Assembly: GCA_021162225.1 (NCBI GenBank)
Contig: JAGGZB010000057.1
Coordinates: 1-6,880, forward strand
Length of the DNA stretch: 6,880 bases
Reading direction: 5' to 3'
Source: Candidatus Bathyarchaeota archaeon
Lineage (GTDB): Archaea > Thermoproteota > Bathyarchaeia > Bathyarchaeales > DTEX01
Shown piece by piece: positions 1-4,753 of the stretch (its first letter is position 1; the number at the start of each line of letters is the position of its first letter). The position numbers and the translations under genes are program-made. The notes beneath the pieces were generated by a model. The model searched no databases. It was not told the DNA's origin and saw only the letters and a list, made by a program, of their open reading frames with translations.

Positions 1-140
1 ACTGATTCTAGACCGATTTTTGGAGTAGTGCCTCCCAAGGCATAGGCATGGGTATAATAACGCCAAACAAAAAACACCATCATAACTGAGAAGAAGATAA
101 GCATCAAACAGTTTTTAATGAAAATCCTCTTCTGGACCAT
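1..140 (-). CDS. Partial gene, secreted or membrane-anchored protein of unknown function (N-terminus only)
   Basis: An open frame begins with ATG at 140-138 and runs without a stop for 46 codons to the window edge, so only the N-terminus is visible. It starts MVQKRIF and has a positively charged tip (K4, R5, K9), a strongly hydrophobic stretch at about residues 10-26, then WRYYTHAYALGG. This is a signal peptide or signal anchor; cleavage after AYA is possible. A TATA-like ATTTAAAG on the same strand (172-165) lies about 28 bases ahead of the ATG, so the message is probably leaderless, which supports this start. The gene diverges from the metal-type ABC operon across a shared 220-base control region, so co-regulation is possible. 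The product family is not recognised because too little is present. Confidence 0.72.
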   Translation of the reverse strand, partial: MVQKRIFIKNCLMLIFFSVMMVFFVWRYYTHAYALGGTTPKIGLES

Positions 141-164
141 CTTAAGACTACTTATGATTTGGAG

Positions 165-172
165 ATTTAAAG
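165..172 (-). promoter_or_regulatory. TATA-like box for the divergent partial gene
   Basis: Read on the minus strand the sequence is CTTTAAAT. Its centre is about 27 bases ahead of the ATG at 140, the normal archaeal TATA-to-start-site distance, implying a leaderless transcript. Confidence 0.4.
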
Positions 173-304
173 TCTTTCTATCTAGAGACTTGTTTGCAAT
201 GGAATATAAACTAAACACGCTTAAAAGTATCCAATACTCCTATTTATTAAGCAATTTCTCATTAAGGCTTAAGGGAGCAAGTTATGGGGATTTTTAATGT
301 TATG

Positions 305-334
305 GTAATACTTTTCGTTTTCTCAGTAATACTT
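305..334 (+). repeat. Two direct copies of GTAATACTT ahead of the ABC operon (possible operator)
   Basis: GTAATACTT occurs exactly at 305-313 and 326-334, 21 bases apart, or two helical turns. The second copy lies in AGTAATACT (325-333), which is palindromic around one central base, and it runs into the TATA box at 331-341. A related inverted repeat, AGTAT-CCA-ATACT, is at 226-238. The placement suits a repressor that blocks TBP/TFB, as metalloregulators do, but the regulator is unknown and the region is AT-rich. Confidence 0.3.
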
Positions 335-341
335 AAATATA
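331..341 (+). promoter_or_regulatory. TATA-like box of the ABC transporter operon
   Basis: ACTTAAATATA is centred near 336, which predicts transcription starting near 361-364. That is right at the GTG (365) or just before the ATG (371) of the binding-protein gene, so the leader would be very short or absent. Confidence 0.5.
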
Positions 342-364
342 GCTCGTGAACACCGTTTCGCTGG

Positions 365-1372
365 GTGATCATGGTGTTCAAAAAACGATTATTGATCGCC
401 GCTCTTATAATGGCAAGCATACTCAATTCCATTCTACTCGGATGCTCCAACTGCATTTCCACCGGTCTATCGATGACATTGAAGAATGCGAATAATAATG
501 ATGTAGATGAGAAGCCTCTGGTCATATGCACCACAACTGTTCTGTCAAGCATAGTAATGGATCTAGCTGAGGATGAAGTTTCCGTTGACGTTATCTCTTC
601 TCCAGCCGTATGTCCAGCGCATTATGATGTTAAACCAAGTGATGTAGAGGCTTTCAAACATGCGAGCCTTATACTCAAGCATGGCTTTGAGCCTTGGGTT
701 GAGTATCTTAAGGAAGCCTCCAGAAGCGGAGCCCCAGTAGTCAGAATAAAAGGAGAATGGAACAGTCCGGAAGCTCTTAAGAAGATATACATGAAAGTTT
801 CGAAGGCTCTTAAGGATTATTTAGGCATAGACGTATCAGACAGACTTGATAAAGTCATAGAAAGCATAGATTTAACCGAATCTTGGCTTAGGGAAATATC
901 TAAGAAGGAGGGCTTTGAGGAGAAACCAGTTGTATGCATGCTCTTCCAGAAAAACTTCATAAGCTTTCTAGGTTTTAAAATAGTAGCGGTTTATGGGCCT
1001 CCGGAGAAAGTCTCAGCTAGGCAGTATGAATCGATAATAGAGAACGCTACGAGATTTAACGCAGTCTTGGTAATAGATAATCTCCAGAGCGGAACAGAGA
1101 TGGGAAAGAAGATAGCCTCTGAAGTTGGAGCCGTTGAGGTAGCTTTAACGAATTTTCCGCAAGTAGCGCCTGAATTAAATAACATGACTCAAGTGATGAA
1201 ATGGAATGCTCAGAGAATGATTGAAGCATTGAAGAACGCGGAGACGATGGGTGAGGTGAACGTCTTAAAGAGGCAGATTGAAACATGGAAGATTGCAACG
1301 ATTGCCGTTCTCATCATATCAGTTGTGGAAGCCGCCATCATAGCAGCTTTGCTTATGCGACTTAGGAAATAA
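365..1372 (+). CDS. Metal-type ABC transporter substrate-binding lipoprotein (TroA/ZnuA superfamily)
   Basis: Extracellular binding protein that should deliver a solute, by family usually Zn2+ or Mn2+, to the ATPase and permease encoded just downstream. The 335-aa product has a basic tip, a hydrophobic stretch, and a lipobox-like LLGC with Cys27, so it is probably lipid-anchored. A second hydrophobic helix at about 309-331 followed by RLRK is a C-terminal membrane anchor. The TroA-type motif around PAHYDVKPSDV (84-94) supplies His86, the usual first ligand, followed by LILKHGFEPW (102-111). The other usual ligands are not seen: NSP (133-135) replaces the NPH site, FQKNF (194-198) replaces the HDAF-type His, and the last acidic site reads VIDN (236-239). 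The substrate may therefore not be classical Zn or Mn. The start is GTG 365 or, equally plausibly, ATG 371; GGTGATC directly abuts the ATG and the predicted TSS is close. Confidence 0.82.
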   Translation: MIMVFKKRLLIAALIMASILNSILLGCSNCISTGLSMTLKNANNNDVDEKPLVICTTTVLSSIVMDLAEDEVSVDVISSPAVCPAHYDVKPSDVEAFKHASLILKHGFEPWVEYLKEASRSGAPVVRIKGEWNSPEALKKIYMKVSKALKDYLGIDVSDRLDKVIESIDLTESWLREISKKEGFEEKPVVCMLFQKNFISFLGFKIVAVYGPPEKVSARQYESIIENATRFNAVLVIDNLQSGTEMGKKIASEVGAVEVALTNFPQVAPELNNMTQVMKWNAQRMIEALKNAETMGEVNVLKRQIETWKIATIAVLIISVVEAAIIAALLMRLRK

Positions 1373-1402
1373 TTACAAAAACTTCATTATTTTTAGAATT
1401 TC

Positions 1403-2134
1403 ATGCATATAATCATGAGGAAACAACTCATGCCACCTTTAGAAAACGATATTGTAAATCTTGAAGGAGTATGGGTAGCATACTCCGGATCTGATAGACC
1501 TGCAATGCGGAATATAAATTTGAGAGTCTCCGCCGGGAAACTCACGCTGATTACTGGTCCCAACGGCGCTGGGAAAACAACGCTATTAGAGACTTGTCTA
1601 GGCTTATTAAAGCCATATAGAGGGAGAGCTTATCTATTTGGCGTGGATACGCGAAGCTGGAGGATAAGAGAAGCAAGGAAGATGTGTAGCTTTGTTCCAC
1701 AAGACTTTATAAAGCCTCCCTTTGAGGCATACACCGTCAGACGCATTATACAGCTGGGCTTTGCACCCTATAAGTCGATCTTCGAATCATTAACTGAGAA
1801 GGAGAATGAAAGAATTCAGTGGGTTTCAGAACTCCTTGGCATCGAAGATTTGCTTGACAGACCTATAGGCACCTTAAGCGGTGGACAACAACAGAGAGTA
1901 GTTATTGCTCGAGCTCTATCCAGAAAGCCGAGGGCTCTATTTTTAGACGAGCCGTTCTCAAGCCTTGATAGAGAAGGAAGGAAACTAGTCTCCAAAGTTG
2001 TAAGTGAGTATGTCAGGAAGAAAGACGCAGCCGCGATAATAGTCAGCCACGATGTGAATCCCATCATAAAATATGCTGACACCATCGTCAGAATGGATAA
2101 TGGAAAGATAATATCCGGTGACTGTTATGCTTGA
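1403..2134 (+). CDS. ABC transporter ATP-binding protein, metal (ABC-3) class
   Basis: Cytoplasmic ATPase that drives uptake by the adjoining permease and binding protein. All nucleotide-binding motifs are intact in the 243-aa product: Walker A GPNGAGKT (52-59), Q-loop Gln100 in VPQDF, signature LSGGQQQR (158-165), Walker B ALFLDEP (178-184), D-loop SSLD (186-189) and switch His216 in SHD. Length and motif order are normal for the ZnuC/MntB class. The gene lies 30 bases after the binding-protein gene with no obvious promoter between them. The start is uncertain: ATGs at 1403, 1415 and 1430 are all in frame, and GAGG at 1417-1420 could serve the 1430 start, which would give a 234-aa protein. 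All three keep the whole domain. The C-terminus overlaps the permease start. Confidence 0.92.
   Translation: MHIIMRKQLMPPLENDIVNLEGVWVAYSGSDRPAMRNINLRVSAGKLTLITGPNGAGKTTLLETCLGLLKPYRGRAYLFGVDTRSWRIREARKMCSFVPQDFIKPPFEAYTVRRIIQLGFAPYKSIFESLTEKENERIQWVSELLGIEDLLDRPIGTLSGGQQQRVVIARALSRKPRALFLDEPFSSLDREGRKLVSKVVSEYVRKKDAAAIIVSHDVNPIIKYADTIVRMDNGKIISGDCYA
2117..2121 (+). promoter_or_regulatory. Ribosome binding site GGTGA inside the ATPase gene, deciding the permease start
   Basis: GGTGA matches the archaeal 16S anti-Shine-Dalgarno consensus and sits five bases before the ATG at 2127. The GTG at 2118 is part of this site, so it is unlikely to be the start codon. Confidence 0.55.
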
Positions 2135-2954
2135 GATTCTTGCTTTAGCTCTTTTAGCGGCTGTTCTAAGCGGAAATCTCTGCGGAGCAGTCGGCTTCTA
2201 CGTACAACGCCTTAAAATCACAACTTTAAGTTTTAGCGTTGCGCATGCAGCCTTAGCCGGCGCTTCGTTAGGCTTAATTCTAAACTTCGACCCGGTCTAC
2301 TCAGCAATTGTCTTCGCCATATCCTCCGCCTTGATTCTAGGAGTTATCTTCACTAAGATGCAATATGGTAGAGAGTTGGTGAGCATGGCTATCTTTTCAG
2401 CCTCATCGGCCATAGCCCTTTTCGCCATATACATGTCAAACGTTAGAGTCTTAGCTACGGCGTCGATAGCGGTAGTGCTCTGGGGAAGTCTCCTAGCAGT
2501 AACAGTTCAGAAATTAATCATACTTGTGCTAGTCCTAATTCTATTTGTACTATACATCCTAGCTTATCGAATGCATATAGACTCTATGCTTTATGATGTG
2601 AAATTGGCTGAGGCCGAGGGGCTTAACGTTCAAGCACACATGCTGGCCATGCTCTTCTTCGCCGGAGTGATAATCTCGCTTTCCTTCAGGCTTACTGGAG
2701 GCTTTTTGGTATTCGCTCTCCTATACAATCCCGTGGCCGCAGCGCTCCAGCTAACGAGGAAGGCCTACATGCAGCTCTTCCTCTCATCTACATTGGGGGC
2801 AGTCTCGGCCTTAACAGGACTCGTCGTAAGCTATGCTTTAGACTGGCCTGTAGGAGCAACTATAGCGATAGTTTCATCCACAATCCTTCTACTAGCATAC
2901 CTATTCAAGACAGCCACAGAAATGGCGAGAAAGAGAAAACTTAGAAATGTTTAG
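2127..2954 (+). CDS. ABC-3 family metal transporter permease
   Basis: Integral membrane channel of the importer. The 275-aa product is almost wholly hydrophobic, with about eight to ten membrane helices, and ends in the basic tail RKRKLRNV. Family marks are the early VAHAALAGASLG segment (residues 38-49, where ABC-3 permeases have a conserved SHA(A/V)LPG motif), the cytoplasmic coupling motif DVKLAEAEGL (157-166), which contacts the ATPase, and the GGFLVFALLYNPVAAA segment (191-206). The frame also permits GTG at 2118 (278 aa), but the GGTGA ribosome site favours ATG 2127. The gene then overlaps the ATPase gene by 8 bases, indicating coupled translation. The stop TAG lies 18 bases from the 3' end of the convergent tRNA. 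Confidence 0.9.
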   Translation: MLEILALALLAAVLSGNLCGAVGFYVQRLKITTLSFSVAHAALAGASLGLILNFDPVYSAIVFAISSALILGVIFTKMQYGRELVSMAIFSASSAIALFAIYMSNVRVLATASIAVVLWGSLLAVTVQKLIILVLVLILFVLYILAYRMHIDSMLYDVKLAEAEGLNVQAHMLAMLFFAGVIISLSFRLTGGFLVFALLYNPVAAALQLTRKAYMQLFLSSTLGAVSALTGLVVSYALDWPVGATIAIVSSTILLLAYLFKTATEMARKRKLRNV

Positions 2955-2963
2955 AAGACTTCT

Positions 2964-2969
2964 AAAAAA
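2964..2969 (-). terminator. Oligo-T terminator of the CAT-anticodon tRNA
   Basis: Six T residues on the minus strand begin four bases after the encoded CCA, a normal archaeal terminator. The inverted repeat TTAGA-AGACT-TCTAA (2951-2965) lies beside it, over the permease stop, and may help end permease transcription on the other strand. Confidence 0.45.
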
Positions 2970-2972
2970 TGT

Positions 2973-3050
2973 TGGTGGGCCCGGGGCGATTTGAACGCCC
3001 GACCAACAGGTTATGAGCCTGTCGCTCTAACCAGGCTGAGCTACGGGCCC
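2973..3050 (-). tRNA. tRNA with CAT anticodon (elongator Met, or Ile2)
   Basis: An intronless 78-nt gene with encoded CCA. Reading the minus strand from 3050: acceptor GGGCCCG pairs with CGGGCCC, discriminator A; T8 A9; D-stem GCTC/GAGC; anticodon stem ACAGG/CCTGT with loop CTCATAA; variable loop TGGTC; T-stem GGGCG/CGCCC with loop TTCAAAT. Anticodon CAT is at 3016-3014. The anticodon stem lacks the three stacked G-C pairs of an initiator, so this is elongator tRNA-Met or the isoleucine tRNA whose C34 is modified (agmatidine in archaea) to read AUA. The sequence here cannot separate these two. Confidence 0.95.
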
Positions 3051-3232
3051 ATTATCTCTCCAAAAAATATTTTCCAAACATTATTACTTAAGGATTTTCC
3101 TTAGGGAATGATTCGGATGTATTTGATAAACAAGACTCACCATCTTTATGGCGGGATCTTGAACGTGTCTTATTCAGTATTCTCTGCAACAGGAAAACAC
3201 CAAGAAATAACATTTTTGGTTAATGCTTAAAA
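3051..3232. other. Intergenic region between two head-to-head tRNA genes
   Basis: AT-rich spacer with no convincing gene. It holds a small perfect inverted repeat TAAGGA-TTT-TCCTTA (3089-3103) and the promoters of both flanking tRNAs. A 40-codon open frame (3108-3230) is present but unsupported. Confidence 0.4.
3064..3089 (-). promoter_or_regulatory. AT-rich promoter region of the CAT-anticodon tRNA
   Basis: Minus-strand TAATAATG (3089-3082) and AAAATATTTT (3074-3065) lie 15-39 bases ahead of the tRNA 5' end. Either could be the TATA box; the first gives the better spacing if a leader of about ten bases is present. Confidence 0.3.
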
Positions 3233-3242
3233 TTTAAATATA
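3233..3242 (+). promoter_or_regulatory. TATA box of the tRNA-Asn gene
   Basis: TTTAAATATA is a near-perfect archaeal TATA box. It predicts a transcript starting near 3262-3266, about 25-29 bases before the mature tRNA 5' end and just ahead of the extra GCCGCCG at 3267. Confidence 0.6.
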
Positions 3243-3266
3243 TGGGAAGAACTCAGAATAAACGGT

Positions 3267-3290
3267 GCCGCCGAAGGTCTCGCTGACTGA
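3267..3290 (+). other. Predicted 5' leader of tRNA-Asn carrying a second copy of the tRNA 5' end
   Basis: The leader begins GCCGCCG (3267-3273), identical to tRNA bases 1-7 at 3291-3297. With the preceding GGT it can pair for ten bases (3264-3273) with the tRNA 3' end at 3403-3412. Its last four bases, CTGA (3287-3290), extend the outer helix that presents intron 1 for splicing. RNase P should remove it. Confidence 0.45.
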
Positions 3291-3298
3291 GCCGCCGT

Positions 3299-3315
3299 TC
3301 ACGCAAGTGGACGAG
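3299..3315 (+). other. tRNA-Asn intron 1 (17 nt, between positions 8 and 9)
   Basis: The predicted splice motif is a relaxed BHB. Outer helix: CTGAGC (3287-3292) with GCTCAG (3317-3322), 6 bp. 3' bulge: AGA (3314-3316). Central helix: CGCC (3293-3296) with GACG (3310-3313), with one C-A mismatch. 5' bulge: GTT (3297-3299). Inner helix: CAC/GTG closed by a GCAA tetraloop. Cutting after the second base of each bulge joins T8 to A9 exactly as the tRNA consensus requires. Confidence 0.75.
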
Positions 3316-3338
3316 AGCTCAGCTCGGTAGAGCAGCGG

Positions 3339-3367
3339 ACAATGAGGCTGCGGCCTCGTTGGCTGAA
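3339..3367 (+). other. tRNA-Asn intron 2 (29 nt, between positions 30 and 31)
   Basis: The BHB core is fully paired: inner helix 3340-3348 with 3353-3361 (9 bp including one G-U), 5' bulge GGA (3337-3339), central 4-bp helix CAGC (3333-3336) with GCTG (3362-3365), and 3' bulge AAG (3366-3368). The outer helix is short, GA (3331-3332) with CT (3369-3370). Cutting after the second base of each bulge restores anticodon stem GCGGG/CCCGA. Confidence 0.85.
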
Positions 3368-3413
3368 GCTGTTAACCCGAAGGTCGACGGTTCGAGTCCG
3401 TCCGGCGGCGCCA
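3368..3413 (+). other. Probable attachment site (attL or attR) in the tRNA-Asn 3' half
   Basis: The intron-free 3' half of the tRNA, from base 31 to CCA, borders the integrase gene and the base-composition change. Tyrosine recombinases often use such segments, copying them at the far end of the element. The far copy is outside the window, so the exact core is unknown. Confidence 0.5.
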
Positions 3414-3436
3414 TAACCCAACCGTTGACACCCTCC

Positions 3437-3452
3437 TCTTATTTTCGTTTTC
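3437..3452 (+). terminator. T-rich terminator for tRNA-Asn, inside the end of the integrase gene
   Basis: CTTATTTTCGTTTTCT starts 24 bases after the tRNA CCA and is the first T-rich stretch on the plus strand. It falls within the last codons and stop of the convergent integrase gene, so it belongs to the element side of the junction. Confidence 0.4.
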
Positions 3453-4593
3453 TGAAGTAGAGTAGGCCGTTCTGGTCTGTGCATTCATATTTGAAGCCTG
3501 CCTCCAGCAGCTTAATTATCTCATCCTTTGTCGCTGCGACTTTGACTATGTATTCCTCGTCTTGGAAGTCTACGAGCTGCGTGTATTTTATGGTGTTCTT
3601 GATGTTTTTGTGGCCTAGGACCCGCATTACGTGCAGGATGTCCTTGGTCTTCGCGTATTCCATGGTGGCTTTCCAGTGTCTTAATGTGTGGAAGGTTATC
3701 TGTTGCAGTCTTGGGTTTCCGAGTTTATGGGCGATTCTCCTCCTCTGTCTAGCGAATACGCTCCTCATGTTCCGTACTGAGCTGTAGCGGCTGAAGATGT
3801 ATTCGCCTTCGCGTGGGAGGCTATTCAGCATGCCGAGCAGCTTGCTGCTTATTTTGAATATTCTGGCGTGGCTCTTCTTTTTTGGGTCGTTGATTCGGAT
3901 CTTCATGTTCTCGAAGTCTACGTCGCTCCATCTGAGCCTGTAGACCTCGCCCGATCTTGCGCCGGTTTCCTTCATTATTTGGAGGGCTGCGGCGATATGC
4001 TTGCTGCATCCGGCTATCAGGTCATCTATCTCCCTTTCGAGGGGGATGAAGGGGATCTTCTCCGGGACTGTTATCTTTGGCGGGGACCATTTTATCCCGG
4101 CCCATCGGGCGAACAGGCTGTAGGCACGTATAACGTTTGCTTTTCTGCTTGGACTCCATCCGTCCTCTTCGGCGATGATCGCCTTAACGCTCTCGGGGTT
4201 AAATAAGTCGGCGCCCATCCGCATCAGCCTAGTGAGTATCTCGCTTCGAGACTTTATGGTTTCATCCGCATAGCCCTGCTTCTTCATCCACCATAGAAAT
4301 TCTATAATCTTGCCCCTGACCGTCATCTCGGACAGGGGGACTGTGGTCTCCCGCGTCTGAGGGCCCGATTCCGACTTTTCCTTTTCCACCTCCAATTTTA
4401 AGGCTCGGAGGGGCATCTCTCCGGCACTAAAGCTTATGTCGCTGTGAACCTTTAAGGTTTGTCGCACTCTCGGATCCGTAAAGCGATAGCCGCAGTCGCG
4501 GCACAAGTAGCGTTGAACCTTTCTGCCGTTAGCTAGCTTGCGTTTTCCATCCTTGAAGAGCCTCTTGGAGCCGCAGAGTGGACATTCAATCAT
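3439..4593 (-). CDS. Tyrosine recombinase (integrase) with N-terminal zinc ribbon
   Basis: Site-specific integrase that probably inserts and excises the element at tRNA-Asn. The 384-aa product begins with a four-cysteine zinc ribbon (CPLC, residues 4-7; CRDC, 31-34) of the kind seen in IS transposase N-termini, then a charged linker (about 40-90), a core-binding helical domain (about 90-170) and the catalytic domain. Visible catalytic residues are Arg213 (GARSGEV), His302 and Arg305 (HTLRH), His328 (LGH) and nucleophile Tyr337 (IKYTQL), with lysines in the 238-247 hairpin. The C-tail (LLEAGFKYECTD ... FRKRK) is typical of archaeal integrases. ATG 4593 has GAGGATC (4604-4598) four bases upstream. 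The start overlaps the 55-aa gene by 8 bases, so translation is likely coupled. Confidence 0.93.
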   Translation of the reverse strand: MIECPLCGSKRLFKDGKRKLANGRKVQRYLCRDCGYRFTDPRVRQTLKVHSDISFSAGEMPLRALKLEVEKEKSESGPQTRETTVPLSEMTVRGKIIEFLWWMKKQGYADETIKSRSEILTRLMRMGADLFNPESVKAIIAEEDGWSPSRKANVIRAYSLFARWAGIKWSPPKITVPEKIPFIPLEREIDDLIAGCSKHIAAALQIMKETGARSGEVYRLRWSDVDFENMKIRINDPKKKSHARIFKISSKLLGMLNSLPREGEYIFSRYSSVRNMRSVFARQRRRIAHKLGNPRLQQITFHTLRHWKATMEYAKTKDILHVMRVLGHKNIKNTIKYTQLVDFQDEEYIVKVAATKDEIIKLLEAGFKYECTDQNGLLYFRKRK

Positions 4594-4753
4594 TTATGAT
4601 CCTCATAGGCAGCCGTAGAATGTGCTCTTCGATTGGGATCAGACCGCGGTGTTCACGCAGCCACTCTAGGATTTCTGGCAGCTTGTTTTCGGGGCCGATA
4701 AGATTCAGCACTTCGTATCTGCGCGTTTTTTGGTTGTAGAAGACGCGGATCAT
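4586..4753 (-). CDS. Small protein of unknown function (55 aa) between unknown gene and integrase
   Basis: The frame starts MIRVFYNQKTRRYEV and ends LRLPMRIIND. The ATG lies in an ATGA overlap with the stop of the preceding gene (4753-4750), and the stop overlaps the integrase ATG by 8 bases (4593-4586). It therefore exactly bridges two real genes, strong evidence that it is translated. The product is soluble, with no cysteines or membrane segment; residues 1-20 look like a beta hairpin and 25-35 (LPEILEWLREH) a helix. By size and place it could be an integrase accessory factor (excisionase-like) or a partner of the 213-aa protein; both are guesses. No family is recognised. Confidence 0.75.
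   Translation of the reverse strand: MIRVFYNQKTRRYEVLNLIGPENKLPEILEWLREHRGLIPIEEHILRLPMRIIND

Larger units (their letters stand above)
3291..3413 (+). tRNA. tRNA-Asn (GTT) with two noncanonical introns and encoded CCA
   Basis: The primary gene spans 123 bases; removing introns 3299-3315 and 3339-3367 leaves 77 nt including CCA. The spliced tRNA has acceptor GCCGCCG/CGGCGGC with discriminator G; T8 A9; D-stem GCTC/GAGC; A26; anticodon stem GCGGG/CCCGA; loop CTGTTAA with anticodon GTT at 3371-3373; variable loop AGGTC; T-stem GACGG/CCGTC with loop TTCGAGT. All stems pair except base 27 with 43 (G-A). Without intron removal the D-arm cannot follow the acceptor stem at normal distance and no anticodon stem forms. 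The 3' half abuts a phage-type integrase gene, so this gene is probably the integration target and still encodes a complete tRNA. Confidence 0.9.

Noticed and set aside
199..297. 32-codon plus-strand frame (MEYKLNTLK...) in the divergent control region
   Set aside because: It is short, lacks a ribosome site, is AT-rich and overlaps likely regulatory DNA; such a run can occur by chance.
262..552. 96-codon minus-strand open frame over the start of the binding-protein gene
   Set aside because: It is antisense to the signal-peptide region of a convincing gene, shows no domain, and covers the operon promoter; it is a shadow frame.
3108..3230. 40-codon plus-strand frame between the two tRNA genes
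   Set aside because: There is no good ribosome site, no recognisable composition or domain, and it ends at the tRNA-Asn promoter.
3267..3413. Reading tRNA-Asn from the first GCCGCCG, with a 24-nt or 41-nt intron
   Set aside because: A 24-nt intron would need a palindromic four-base core in the repeat, which is absent, and the 41-nt option has no inner helix and yields A8 instead of T8. The second copy gives T8-A9 and a better splice motif.
3299..3484. 61-codon minus-strand frame across the tRNA-Asn gene
   Set aside because: It is antisense to the tRNA and to its introns; GC-rich tRNA sequence readily gives false frames.
3868..4206. 112-codon plus-strand frame within the integrase gene
   Set aside because: It lies wholly antisense to conserved catalytic-domain codons and resembles no known protein.
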